DNA of 39,709 bases. Source: Clostridiales bacterium (GTDB taxonomy: Bacteria; Bacillota; Clostridia; Oscillospirales; Acutalibacteraceae). Position numbers and translations under genes: made by a program. The stretch spans positions 1-39,709 of the forward strand of contig DULI01000001.1 in assembly GCA_012840445.1 (NCBI GenBank). The letters are read 5' to 3'. Under the pieces are notes generated by a model. That model ran no database searches. It was not told the DNA's origin and saw nothing but the letters and a program-made list of their open reading frames with translations. Below, piece after piece: positions 15,648 to 24,400 of the stretch. Within the stretch, counting starts at the first letter, position 1; the number at the start of each line of letters is the position of its first letter.

Positions 15648-15858
15648 ATACCACATCATACCCTTGGTCTAAAATCGTTTCAACAATCTGCTGCTCGGTC
15701 ACTTTTGCCGGGTCAAACTCGGCGGTCACCGTCTTAAGTTCAAGGCTTACCTCAACCCTCTTGACCCCGTCAAGGCTTCCCACAGCCTTAGTTATAGCAT
15801 TAACGCAGTGGTTGCAGGACATCCCCTCAACATTTAATTTAACAGTCTGAAGCGCCAT
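15646..15858 (-). CDS. copZ: Copper chaperone CopZ-like (heavy-metal-associated domain)
   Basis: This 70-aa protein is a single ferredoxin-like HMA domain with the metal site GMSCNHC (C15, C18). It ends in the family's usual LDQGYDVV. It binds Cu(I) in the cytoplasm and passes it to the exporter. Its start is 4 bp beyond the copA stop codon, and its ribosome binding site lies in the last codons of copA, so the two are translationally close. The stop overlaps the start of the terminator hairpin. Confidence 0.9.
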   Translation of the reverse strand: MALQTVKLNVEGMSCNHCVNAITKAVGSLDGVKRVEVSLELKTVTAEFDPAKVTEQQIVETILDQGYDVV

Positions 15859-15862
15859 TCTC

Positions 15863-18283
15863 TCATTTCCTTTCCTTTTTATTTTTCAAAGGCTTAAAGT
15901 ACGAAAGTGTCAGCGAATTGGTCACAACCGATACCGAACTGAAGGCCATGGCCGCGGCCGCCACCATGGGGTTTAAATACCCCAAAGCCGAAATCGGAAT
16001 ACCGATTATATTATATATAAATGCCCAAAACAGATTTTGTTTAATTTTCTGCATGGTCTTTTTAGACAACCTTATCGCTGCAGGCACGGTCTCAAGGTTT
16101 CCCCGCATAAGCGTAATATCCGCCGCCTCAATGGCAATATCAGTCCCTGTGCCAATCGCCATGCCGATATCCGCTGCCGCAAGGGCAGGCGCGTCGTTAA
16201 TGCCGTCCCCCACCATTGCCACTACTTTGCCCGACTTCTTCAATTTTTCAATCTCGTCGGCCTTGTTATTAGGCAGCACCTCCGCCAGCACATTCTTAAT
16301 GCCCACCTGCGCGGCAATGGCGTCGGCGGTTCTTTGGTTGTCGCCCGTAATCATATATACATCAACCCCCATGCCCTGCAGCTGCTCAATGGCATTTCTG
16401 GAGGTCTCCTTTATAGTGTCGGCAACCGCTATAATCCCCGCCACAGCTCCGTTTGCCGCAACCAGCATTGCCGTCTTGCCCTCGTTCTCAAGCCGGTCCA
16501 GCACCTCCCGCGCCAGCGCAGTATCAATACCGTTTTCGTTAAGAAGCGCCTTGGTACCGATAACTATGTCGCTGTCCCTGAACCTTGCCCTTACCCCTTT
16601 GCCGGGCAAAATCTCAAACTCCTGCGGGTCGGGAATATCCATTTTGGCCTTTGCGTGATTGTATATGGCCACACCCAGAGGGTGCTCCGACTTCTTCTCG
16701 GCAACCGCCGCAAGCTCAAGCAGTTCGGCGGGCTGCATGCTACCCAGCGGAACTATGTCTGTAACCTCGGGCTCCCCTTTGGTAATGGTGCCAGTCTTGT
16801 CAAACACAATTGCATTTAGCCTGTAAGCGGTCTCCAAATACTCCCCGCCCTTAATCAAAATACCGTTCTCGGCGCCCTTGCCGGTGCCCACCATAATGGC
16901 GGTAGGCGTGGCAAGGCCCAGCGAGCAGGGGCAGGCAATCACCAGCACGGCAACGGCGTTTATAAGCGCGGTGTTAAAGCTTTGCGCGACAACCAGCCAC
17001 AGCACGAAGGTCAAAACCGCAACGGCGATAACCACGGGCACAAATATTCCCGATACCCTGTCGGCAATCTTCTGTATGGGGGCCTTTGACCCCTGCGCCT
17101 GCTCCACCATTTTTATTATCTGTGACAGCACCGTATCCCTGCCCACCTTCTCGGCTCTGAACTTAAATGTGCCGTAACGGTTGACAGTAGCGCCGATAAC
17201 CGTGTCCCCCGCCGCCTTTTCGGCAGGAATGCTTTCACCCGTCAGCATCGATTCATCAACCGACGAATTTCCCTCTATAATCGTGCCGTCAACCGGGATT
17301 TTCTCGCCCGGCCGCACCACGATAACGTCGCCTATCTGCACCTGCTCAATCGGGATGTCAATTTCCACACCGTCCCGTACCACCCTCGCCGTCTTGGCCT
17401 GCAGGCCCATAAGCTTCTTTATGGCCTGGGAAGTGCGGCTCTTGGCGCGGTTTTCAAGGTATTTGCCAAGCAAAATTAAGGTAATAATGGTGGCAGAGGC
17501 CTCAAAATACAGGTGCGGCATGTGCCCGCTCTCAACATGCTGGAAGAACATGTTGTACAGGCTGTAAAAGTAGGAGGCAGACGTGCCAATCACAATCAGC
17601 ACATCCATATTGGCGCTTCCAGACCGCACCGCATGGTACGCGTTTCTATAAAACCTCGCGCCTATTACAAACTGCACCGGCGTCGCCAGAATCAGCTGGA
17701 AATACGGGTTGTGCAAAAACCCAACCACGGGGTTGCCCATAGGCAGCAGCATTCCAAGCATCATCCCCAAAATCATGGGCGCGGTCAGTATTGCAGAGAT
17801 TATCAATTCTATTCTCAGCCTTGTGGTATACCGGTCCTTTTCGTCCCCATCCTCCCGGGTTTCTGCCACCGCCGCCTTGTAACCAAGGCCCTCAACCGCC
17901 TTAATGATTTCATCCATTTTCACTACCGACGGGTCGTATTTTACGGTAGCCTTTTCGGTTGATAGATTCACCGCTGCCGAATTTACCCCGGAAAGTCTCA
18001 AAAGCCTTTTTTCGATCCTTGCGGCGCACGCAGCACAGCTCATGCCGGAAATATTCAGCACAACAGTCTGGTCATCTGTAAGCTCCCTTGCGCCGTAACC
18101 CAGTTTTTCAATTGTCTTTACAATATCCGCTTTTTCAAGCTGATCGTCATGCTCCACCACCGCCCTTTCGGTGGCAAGGTTCACGACGGCCGTCTTCACG
18201 CCCTCAAGTTTGTTCAGCCTTTTTACAATCCTGTCGGCGCACGCCGCGCAGCTCATTCCCGTTATAATAAAGGTAGTTTTCAT
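15863..18283 (-). CDS. copA: Copper-exporting P1B-type ATPase
   Basis: This 806-aa enzyme pumps Cu(I) out of the cell using ATP. The start is the ATG at 18283, because the upstream in-frame GTG is part of the AAAGGTGAT binding site. It carries two N-terminal HMA domains, each with GMSCAAC (C12/C15 and C83/C86), and then the membrane segments. The CPC ion-binding motif is at 451-453, the phosphorylated aspartate is D495 in DKTGT, and the P1B signature HPLG and [10 protein letters not shown] follow. All key residues are present. It is co-transcribed with copZ. No copper regulator gene is adjacent, but the promoter carries a palindrome. Confidence 0.96.
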   Translation of the reverse strand: MKTTFIITGMSCAACADRIVKRLNKLEGVKTAVVNLATERAVVEHDDQLEKADIVKTIEKLGYGARELTDDQTVVLNISGMSCAACAARIEKRLLRLSGVNSAAVNLSTEKATVKYDPSVVKMDEIIKAVEGLGYKAAVAETREDGDEKDRYTTRLRIELIISAILTAPMILGMMLGMLLPMGNPVVGFLHNPYFQLILATPVQFVIGARFYRNAYHAVRSGSANMDVLIVIGTSASYFYSLYNMFFQHVESGHMPHLYFEASATIITLILLGKYLENRAKSRTSQAIKKLMGLQAKTARVVRDGVEIDIPIEQVQIGDVIVVRPGEKIPVDGTIIEGNSSVDESMLTGESIPAEKAAGDTVIGATVNRYGTFKFRAEKVGRDTVLSQIIKMVEQAQGSKAPIQKIADRVSGIFVPVVIAVAVLTFVLWLVVAQSFNTALINAVAVLVIACPCSLGLATPTAIMVGTGKGAENGILIKGGEYLETAYRLNAIVFDKTGTITKGEPEVTDIVPLGSMQPAELLELAAVAEKKSEHPLGVAIYNHAKAKMDIPDPQEFEILPGKGVRARFRDSDIVIGTKALLNENGIDTALAREVLDRLENEGKTAMLVAANGAVAGIIAVADTIKETSRNAIEQLQGMGVDVYMITGDNQRTADAIAAQVGIKNVLAEVLPNNKADEIEKLKKSGKVVAMVGDGINDAPALAAADIGMAIGTGTDIAIEAADITLMRGNLETVPAAIRLSKKTMQKIKQNLFWAFIYNIIGIPISALGYLNPMVAAAAMAFSSVSVVTNSLTLSYFKPLKNKKERK

Positions 18284-18345
18284 ATTTATCACCTTTTGCT
18301 ATGCTGCTAATAGTATTCCACATTTTTTTATTCTTCGGTTCTGAT

Positions 18346-18374
18346 ATTATACCATTTTGGTAGACATTATGCAA
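18346..18374 (-). promoter_or_regulatory. copA promoter with embedded palindrome
   Basis: On the minus strand TTGCAT (18369-18374), a 17-nt spacer and TATAAT (18346-18351) form the promoter. The 13-bp palindrome TACCATTTTGGTA (18350-18362) occupies the spacer and touches the -10 box. That is a good position for a metal-responsive repressor, but the factor is unknown. Confidence 0.6.
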
Positions 18375-18474
18375 GTCAAATTACAATAAAAGCAAAACAC
18401 ATTGATTAAAACCACAAAATGTGTTATATTTAATTCAAATCCCCCCCATATCATCCGTTCCTCCAGTTCATAAA

Positions 18475-18503
18475 AAACCCGGAAGCCACCGCTTCCGGGT
18501 TTT
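18475..18503. terminator. Terminator-like hairpin
   Basis: AAACCCGGAAGC and GCTTCCGGGTTT form perfect arms around a short loop, with T residues after it on the plus strand and a T6 run on the minus strand. No intact gene obviously uses it. It may belong to the gene remnant to its right. Confidence 0.65.
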
Positions 18504-18568
18504 ACCTTTATATAAAATTGATAACCATAAATATATTTATTTGTACCGCAAGAAGTATATTGCTAAAA

Positions 18569-18691
18569 ATGTATAAAGAAACCGAAAGGCAAACAACTAC
18601 AACGACAACACAGGAACCGACAACTACAGCAAAAGTAGAGACAAAAGAAAAATACATGGCTTCATGTCAAACCGTTGCATATGAATCATAA
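18569..18691 (+). pseudogene. Truncated lipoprotein-like remnant
   Basis: A 40-codon frame from an ATG without a good ribosome binding site encodes a Thr-rich linker (TERQTTTTTQEPTTTAK) followed by KEKYMASCQTVAYES, and then stops. The Thr-rich linker followed by a K(Y)xASC..(V/I).Y motif resembles the start of the conserved domain of clostridial secreted lipoproteins. Both the lipobox end and the rest of the domain are missing, so I call it a remnant. A possible hairpin with a T6 tail lies at 18728-18790. Confidence 0.45.
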
Positions 18692-18837
18692 TAAGGGAGC
18701 TTCACACATCCTCCTTTCAGTTTGTCGAAAAAGCCCAGCGAAAGCTGGTTTTCATTGAAATGTTAGAATTTTGCTAAGCTGGACTTTTTTAGGCTAATTC
18801 TATCTTTATCGGCGCTTTTTGCGTTAAAGGTTATAAA

Positions 18838-18878
18838 AAAGCCTGCAAATCAGCATTTCAGCTTGATTTGCAGGCTTT
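18838..18878 (-). terminator. Terminator of tRNA-Thr
   Basis: AAAGCCTGCAAATCA and TGATTTGCAGGCTTT are perfect 15-bp arms just after the tRNA 3' end on the minus strand, followed by TTTTATAA. Confidence 0.85.
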
Positions 18879-18885
18879 AAATATC

Positions 18886-18961
18886 TGGAGCTGGTGGACG
18901 GACTCGAACCCCCGACCTGCTGATTACAAGTCAGCTGCTCTACCAACTGAGCTACACCAGC
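18886..18961 (-). tRNA. tRNA-Thr (anticodon UGU)
   Basis: This 76-nt cloverleaf has an encoded CCA (18886-18888). The acceptor GCTGGTG is paired with CACCAGC. The D arm is GCTCAGTTGGTAGAGC, the anticodon arm CTGACTTGTAATCAG gives UGU, and a normal T arm carries GTTCGAGTC. Confidence 0.96.
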
Positions 18962-18978
18962 ATACTGCGACGGATTGT

Positions 18979-19007
18979 ATTCTAACACAATCCGCCTTTT
19001 TTGTCAA
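18979..19007 (-). promoter_or_regulatory. Promoter of tRNA-Thr
   Basis: On the minus strand TTGACA (19002-19007), a 17-nt spacer and TAGAAT (18979-18984). Confidence 0.82.
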
Positions 19008-19068
19008 TAAAAATTGCCCCGTATTTTTAGGGAATTTCCCCCGCATCCCTTTGTATAAATTATGCAAA

Positions 19069-19097
19069 TTTCAGCCCCGCAGACTGCGGGGCTGAAA
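19069..19097 (-). terminator. Hairpin after the GH78 gene
   Basis: TTTCAGCCCCGCA and TGCGGGGCTGAAA form perfect 13-bp arms directly after the GH78 stop codon. The minus-strand tail is only moderately T-rich, so termination may be partial. Confidence 0.65.
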
Positions 19098-19098
19098 C

Positions 19099-22000
19099 TC
19101 ATTCGCTGTTCATAATAAGCCTTCTAAGGGCGACCACATCCACAACCGTGATTTTGCCGTCCTCGTTTATATCACCATACAGAAGCTGTTCCTGTGTGGG
19201 CGCCTGCCCGCTCATTATAATTCCTCTCATTGCCACCACGTCCACAACCGTCAGCCTTCCGTCGCCGTTCAAATCCCCAACCAGCACCTCTTCCTCTACT
19301 ATTACCGATGCCTCTTTGGAGTAGCTGAACTTATAATGGCCCGAACCCAGCCTAAAGGCCGCCAGACTATCGGTGATCTCAACGACCTCCACACCTTCGG
19401 ACAAAGCAGCGTTGCTGCCGTTTTCGTAAATCACCCGCTTGCGGTCAATGGGGAGCCTCAGCGTAGCGGTTGTATTGGCAGGCACTTTTACCTCATAAAT
19501 CAAATTGCCCTGGCTGTCAAAACTCCAGCCGCTGAAAATCTCGCCGTGGATTGAGTCATAGGCGCCCTTCATATAGGTAATATTGCGCTCTTCATATTTA
19601 AAAGGCACCGGCTGCAGGATAATATGCCTAAAGCCGGGATTTTCCTCGTCCACCTCAATTCCCAGCGCGTTTTTGAACATCCACTCCCCAATTGCGCCGA
19701 AGGAGTAGTGGTTAAGCGAGTTCATGGCTATCATAGAGTTGTCAATGGTGCCGTCATCAAGGCAGGAGTTCCAGCGCTCCCATATAGTAGTCGCGCCCCT
19801 TTCAATCGAATATCCCCAGGACGGATAGGTCGTATTCGTCAGCAGCCTGTATGCCACATCCGAATGCCCGTATTTAGTCAGCACGGGGCAGATTCTGCCG
19901 ACCGTAACAAACCCGGTGGTCAGGTGCCCGTTGTTTTTAACAATAATGTTTTGAGCAAGCAGGTCGGCCGCCTTCTGGCAAAGCCCCTCTGGAACTAATT
20001 CAAAGGCAAGAGACAATACATACGAGCCCTGGCTTCCGTTTCCGCACATACCGCTTGGTTGTACGAACCTGTTTACATAGGCCTGTTTTATCTCCTCAAA
20101 CAGCGCATCGTAATTCTGCGCTTCCTCCTCATGCCCTAAAATCTCGGCGGTTTTGGCAACCAACTTGGTGCTGTAGGCATAAAAGGCGGTAGCCACCAGG
20201 TCGTTTGGCGTCGACTCGTTTACAGAAAGCCAGTCGCCGTAGGCGCAGTTGGGGATAATATTGTTCTGCGCAATCGACTGATAATACGCAATCCATTTTT
20301 TCATAGCAGGATAGTTCTCTTCAAGTATGCGTTTGTCCCCATAGTGCAGGTAAATGGTATAGGCCCCGATAACCCCCGCGTCGCCCCAGGCGGCGTTTCC
20401 GGCCGAACCAAAGGAGATATTGGGCGCCACGTCCGGGTATGCGCCGTCAGAACGCTGGGCGTCCACAATGTCAATCAGATGCTTGCGGTAAAAGGCCGCG
20501 GTGTCCATATTGTAAGACCCCGTCCTCACAAATACCTGCGAGTCGCCCGTCCAGCCAAGCCGCTCGTCCCTCTGCGGGCAGTCGGTGGGAACAGACAGGT
20601 AATTTGCCCGCTGGCTCCAAAGTATATTGCTGTAAAGCTGGTTTACCATCTCATTTGAGCTTTCGAAGCTGCTTGTGCGCTTCAAATTGCTTCCGTACAC
20701 AACGCCCACAATATCCTGCAGCTTAAAATCCTCAATGCTCATGCCCGTAATTTCGGCATACCTGAATCCGTGGAAGGTAAAGCGGGGCTGATATACACCC
20801 TGCCCGCTCTCGCCAATCACATAATAGTCGGTGGCCTTGGCGTTGCGGTAGTTAAGATTGTCAATGGCGCGGTTTTTGTCCAGGCCCTCGCTAAACCGCA
20901 GCCGGATCCTCTGCCCCGGCTCGCCTTTTAATTTGGCTCTAACCACGCCCGCAAAATTCTGGCCGAAATCCACCACAATCCTGCCCTCGTTTTCCCACAT
21001 GTCAACGGCGGCCAGCTCCTCGGTAGTCTGCACGGGAGGGTCAACCTGGGCAACAAGGTTCCGGGCCAAGGCCTTTTTATGGCGTACAAGCACCCGGCCC
21101 CAGTCAGCAGCGTCCACAGCCGCCGTCGCCCATGCAGTCGGCGAGCCGCCGGGCTCCAGCCTTGCATCATAATATTCGCCGTTCAGTATATCCGCAGATA
21201 CAACGGGAGCCACATTTGCCTTCCAGCTCTTATCCGACACAATCACATCACTCGTGCCGTCAGAATAATCAATCACCAGCTTCCCAATAAAAGCGGTCCC
21301 CGGCCCGTACATGTCGGTGCTGCCAAAGGCAAGCCAGCCGCTGAACCAGCCCGGCGCCGTCATAACTCCCCAGACATTTTCACCCGGCTTTACCAGTCCG
21401 GTAACGTCATAACCCTGGTACTGTACCCGTTTGTTATAGTCGGTCCAGCCGGGCGCGAAATAGTCGTTTCCTACCCGCTTGCCGTTTATGTACATCTCAT
21501 AAATGCCCAGCGCCGAGGAGTATATCTTTGCCCGCTTGACTGTCTTGTGCTTTACATTAAAATCCTTGCGCATAATATAGGTATTATGTATTCCCGTCTG
21601 CCAGCAGAATTCCCCGCCTTCGCCCTGGCCGACCCTTAGCCAGCCGCCGGCCACGGTGCCGGCGATAAACTGGTAGAAAAGGCCATCCTCAAAGTTTTCT
21701 TCAAACAGCACTTTCCCGTCCTTATCAGTAGCCTTAATCCAATCGATTCTCGACAGCTCGTCAGGCGAAGCCCCATGGCGGAAGCCCAGATTGCCGTATC
21801 CCTTCCTGCCGACGGTGCGGGTGTCTATCTTTACGCCGTCAATATATGTAGTAACGGTGTTGCCGTCCACCTCTATTTTCATTACATGCGGCTCGAACCT
21901 GTTTCCCCAGCTTATTACCGAGGAAATATTAACCTCAGCGATAAGGCTTGGCGAGCCGCCCACCCACTCATGGGGGCGGAAAAGCACCTGTTGGTTGCCG

Positions 22001-23202
22001 GCGCCAAAACGGGTGTCTATCTGCCACATGTAAAAGTTTCTACTGTCAAGTGCGCCGAAGATTATTCCGCAGGCCACCTTTTCAATGGCAAACCGGCATT
22101 CCAGCGTGTATTTTTCAATAATTTCCTTGTCCCCGTCTTCCTCCTGCTGTTTGGAGAACACAATAAAATCATCCTGGTTTGACACAAATTCCACGCCGCC
22201 GTCTTTATAATTCACCTGCCCGGCGCCCTGGATTATATCATACTCAAAATTGGAATCCGAAAGGTCGTCAAAAAAGGCCCTTTCGCCGTCTTTGGTAACG
22301 GTTATGTCGTCATACCGTCCCCTCTCGTCGGAGGTCTGGTTCACATACGCGCGAAAACCAATCCTTGTCGAGACAAACTTGTTGACGAATGTGCGGGTAT
22401 CAATCACCGTCGAATTAATTGTGGTGGTAACCGTCCCGTTGTCGTAGTCAAACCTCACCTCATGCCAGGTATTAAAGGCCTCGTCCTCGGGTATAACATC
22501 AAAAGGAATCGGTATTACCCCGTCATTAACCCAGCGGCCGTTCACCCGCTCGTGGGGTTTTAATACCAGCGCGCATCCGGGCGTGGGCTGTTCTGGCGTC
22601 CTTATCTGGTACATATAATAGTTGGCAGTATCCTTAACCCCAAAAATTATGGACGCTCCCTTGCTGGATTTGGAGTTCTCCGAAACCACCATAAACTTCA
22701 TGGATACCGAATAACTGTAGCTATCCGCGGGGTCTTCCTCAACAGTCGGGGAAATCCATGAAGCGCCCGACCAGTCCTCTTCATTAAGCAACCCCACTCC
22801 GAACTTGGCAGGGGCCGATTTTGCGCTGTTGCCCTTGTTGTCCCAAACCTCTACCTGCCAGTAGTAGTCGGCTCCGGAGGCCATTTCCCCCTCATAGAAC
22901 GCCGCGTTGTCAGCGCTTTGTACCTTGCCGCTGTCATACGCGTCATACTGGCCGTTCTGCAGCTTTTCAAGGCTGCTCGCTGCGGTAACGCGGTAGGCGG
23001 CCTGCAACACGCCCCTTTCCTTCGAGGCAATTTTCCAGCGAAGCACCGGCTGCTGCCTGTCAATTACCTCTGGGTTTGTCAGGTACTCGCAGGTCAAATC
23101 GTAAACCGAAAGGCTTCCTGCGGCCTGTGCAATAGGCACCGGAAAAGACACAAACGAAAACAGCACTGCCGCCGCCGTCAGAAGTGTAATTAAGCGCTTC
23201 AT
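19099..23202 (-). CDS. Secreted GH78 alpha-L-rhamnosidase with dockerin
   Basis: This is a 1367-aa secreted enzyme that removes terminal alpha-L-rhamnose from polysaccharides or glycosides. The signal peptide covers about 1-28 (ending PIAQAA). A fibronectin-like domain follows at about 32-135, then two LamG/CBM67-like modules (about 155-320 and 360-520). After these come the rhamnosidase N-terminal domain (about 540-700) and an (alpha/alpha)6 catalytic domain (about 860-1210), then a beta-sandwich. The dockerin is at 1306-1367 (GDLNGDGRLTVVD and GDINEDGKITVVD). The likely catalytic acid is E880 in CPQRDERLGWTGD and the likely base is E1142 in TTIWERWNS. AAAGGAGG lies shortly upstream of the ATG. 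It is divergent from an AraC regulator and preceded by the shared 29-bp element. Confidence 0.95.
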   Translation of the reverse strand: MKRLITLLTAAAVLFSFVSFPVPIAQAAGSLSVYDLTCEYLTNPEVIDRQQPVLRWKIASKERGVLQAAYRVTAASSLEKLQNGQYDAYDSGKVQSADNAAFYEGEMASGADYYWQVEVWDNKGNSAKSAPAKFGVGLLNEEDWSGASWISPTVEEDPADSYSYSVSMKFMVVSENSKSSKGASIIFGVKDTANYYMYQIRTPEQPTPGCALVLKPHERVNGRWVNDGVIPIPFDVIPEDEAFNTWHEVRFDYDNGTVTTTINSTVIDTRTFVNKFVSTRIGFRAYVNQTSDERGRYDDITVTKDGERAFFDDLSDSNFEYDIIQGAGQVNYKDGGVEFVSNQDDFIVFSKQQEEDGDKEIIEKYTLECRFAIEKVACGIIFGALDSRNFYMWQIDTRFGAGNQQVLFRPHEWVGGSPSLIAEVNISSVISWGNRFEPHVMKIEVDGNTVTTYIDGVKIDTRTVGRKGYGNLGFRHGASPDELSRIDWIKATDKDGKVLFEENFEDGLFYQFIAGTVAGGWLRVGQGEGGEFCWQTGIHNTYIMRKDFNVKHKTVKRAKIYSSALGIYEMYINGKRVGNDYFAPGWTDYNKRVQYQGYDVTGLVKPGENVWGVMTAPGWFSGWLAFGSTDMYGPGTAFIGKLVIDYSDGTSDVIVSDKSWKANVAPVVSADILNGEYYDARLEPGGSPTAWATAAVDAADWGRVLVRHKKALARNLVAQVDPPVQTTEELAAVDMWENEGRIVVDFGQNFAGVVRAKLKGEPGQRIRLRFSEGLDKNRAIDNLNYRNAKATDYYVIGESGQGVYQPRFTFHGFRYAEITGMSIEDFKLQDIVGVVYGSNLKRTSSFESSNEMVNQLYSNILWSQRANYLSVPTDCPQRDERLGWTGDSQVFVRTGSYNMDTAAFYRKHLIDIVDAQRSDGAYPDVAPNISFGSAGNAAWGDAGVIGAYTIYLHYGDKRILEENYPAMKKWIAYYQSIAQNNIIPNCAYGDWLSVNESTPNDLVATAFYAYSTKLVAKTAEILGHEEEAQNYDALFEEIKQAYVNRFVQPSGMCGNGSQGSYVLSLAFELVPEGLCQKAADLLAQNIIVKNNGHLTTGFVTVGRICPVLTKYGHSDVAYRLLTNTTYPSWGYSIERGATTIWERWNSCLDDGTIDNSMIAMNSLNHYSFGAIGEWMFKNALGIEVDEENPGFRHIILQPVPFKYEERNITYMKGAYDSIHGEIFSGWSFDSQGNLIYEVKVPANTTATLRLPIDRKRVIYENGSNAALSEGVEVVEITDSLAAFRLGSGHYKFSYSKEASVIVEEEVLVGDLNGDGRLTVVDVVAMRGIIMSGQAPTQEQLLYGDINEDGKITVVDVVALRRLIMNSE

Positions 23203-23229
23203 GCCAATACCTCCTTTTCTACTAATTTA

Positions 23230-23286
23230 ATTATAAAAAAACTATTGTATTTTTCTGTGGTCTATTTTACACTTTGTATGGGGTTA
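23230..23286 (-). promoter_or_regulatory. GH78 promoter with shared 29-bp element, copy 1
   Basis: The element at 23258-23286 begins TGGTCTAT and ends GGGGTTA. It matches the copy at 27460-27488 at 24 of 29 positions. On the minus strand a TATAAT -10 box (23230-23235) lies exactly 22 nt from TGGTCTAT, and the expected -35 position has no good hexamer. This is the layout of an activator-dependent promoter. The same element overlaps a plus-strand TTGTAT-17-TACACT promoter (23245-23273) for the AraC gene. Confidence 0.65.
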
Positions 23287-23319
23287 TTTAGTAAAAATCA
23301 CAAAAAGGGAACGAGTTGT

Positions 23320-24219
23320 ATGGCCGAAAACAGTAAAAAGAGATGTTACACCGGCAGCGACTATTTCAGGGAAGGCGAACTGGTCTTTATTAACTACGTG
23401 AAGGAGCAAACCTCTCCCCACCTTCACAGCCACCGCTTTATAGAAATTGCCTTTGTATCCTCGGGGGAGGGCTTCCACATCGTTGGCGGCCAGCGATACA
23501 GCGTTTCCCGCGGCGATTTGATAGTTATCAACTACGAGCGGGAGCACGAATTCCGCTCAATCCCAGGCAAAGAGCCACTGTGGGTCTACAACTGCGTATT
23601 CCAGCCCGAGTTTATAGACTATTCCCTTATAAACTGCAGCGATTTTTCGGATATCGCCCACCATTTTCTGTTTCGCTCCCTCTTCCCGGAAGAGCTTGCC
23701 AACCAGTCGGATATCCGCGTCACGGGAAAAGACAGCGACAACATAGAAGCCCTCTACAAAAAAATGCTCAACGAATACTCTAATATGCCCAAAGGCTACA
23801 TAGAAATGCTGCGGGCCTATACCATAGAGCTGATAGTCACCATTTTCAGGCTTTATGACAACAACGGGGTACTGGCCGACAAGACCAGCAAAACCCGCAG
23901 GGAAATAATCGAAAAGACCATGGATTATCTAAAATCCAACTACCAAAAGGATATATCCCTCGAACACCTGTCGGAAATCTCTTTCCTAAGCCCCAATTAC
24001 CTTTGCAGGATTTTCAAAGAAGCCACCAACAAAACCTTCACCGAATATATACAGTCAATAAGGATCGGCAAGGCGTGCGAGCTGCTTTCCACCACAGACC
24101 TTACTGTATTAAATATAGCATACGAGGTAGGCTACCGTGACATTAAATATTTTGGTAAAATCTTTAAAAAGCACGTCGGCTGCACGCCAAGCATGTACCG
24201 AAAAAAATACAAAAAATAA
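23320..24219 (+). CDS. AraC-family regulator, probable rhamnose regulon activator
   Basis: This 299-aa protein starts at the ATG at 23320; the upstream in-frame codons overlap the promoter. The N-terminal cupin (about 35-125) contains SPHLHSHRFIEIAFV and GEGFHIVGG. Two C-terminal helix-turn-helix motifs at about 195-295 include ISLEHLSEISFLSPNYLCRI and LNIAYEVGYRDIKYFGKIF. The ribosome binding site is weak (AAAGGGAACGAG). The gene is divergent from the GH78 rhamnosidase and lies inside the rhamnose block, so its effector is probably rhamnose or a related sugar. That link is by context. Its promoter overlaps the shared 29-bp element, which would allow autoregulation. Confidence 0.9.
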   Translation: MAENSKKRCYTGSDYFREGELVFINYVKEQTSPHLHSHRFIEIAFVSSGEGFHIVGGQRYSVSRGDLIVINYEREHEFRSIPGKEPLWVYNCVFQPEFIDYSLINCSDFSDIAHHFLFRSLFPEELANQSDIRVTGKDSDNIEALYKKMLNEYSNMPKGYIEMLRAYTIELIVTIFRLYDNNGVLADKTSKTRREIIEKTMDYLKSNYQKDISLEHLSEISFLSPNYLCRIFKEATNKTFTEYIQSIRIGKACELLSTTDLTVLNIAYEVGYRDIKYFGKIFKKHVGCTPSMYRKKYKK

Positions 24220-24244
24220 CCGCAAAATAAATCCCAAAAAACCT

Positions 24245-24283
24245 AAAACCCCGGCAACCCATTAAGGTTGCCGGGGTTTTTTG
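24245..24283. terminator. Bidirectional terminator
   Basis: AAAACCCCGGCAACC and GGTTGCCGGGGTTTT form a stem around CATTAA, with T6 on the plus strand and a T-rich tail on the minus strand. It ends the AraC gene and the convergent GH106-like gene. Confidence 0.88.
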
Positions 24284-24400
24284 CAAAATCACTCATCCGC
24301 GAGGATTACGCTTTCTTTGCGCCCCTATGCTTATTGAACAAATAATATTTAATCCAATACAGCAAATAGGCAGCGCAGCAGGCAGTAAGAAATGATATTT

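Noticed and set aside
21079-22182. Plus-strand ORFs opposite the GH78 gene
   Set aside because: They are antisense to intact GH78 domains and lack start signals.
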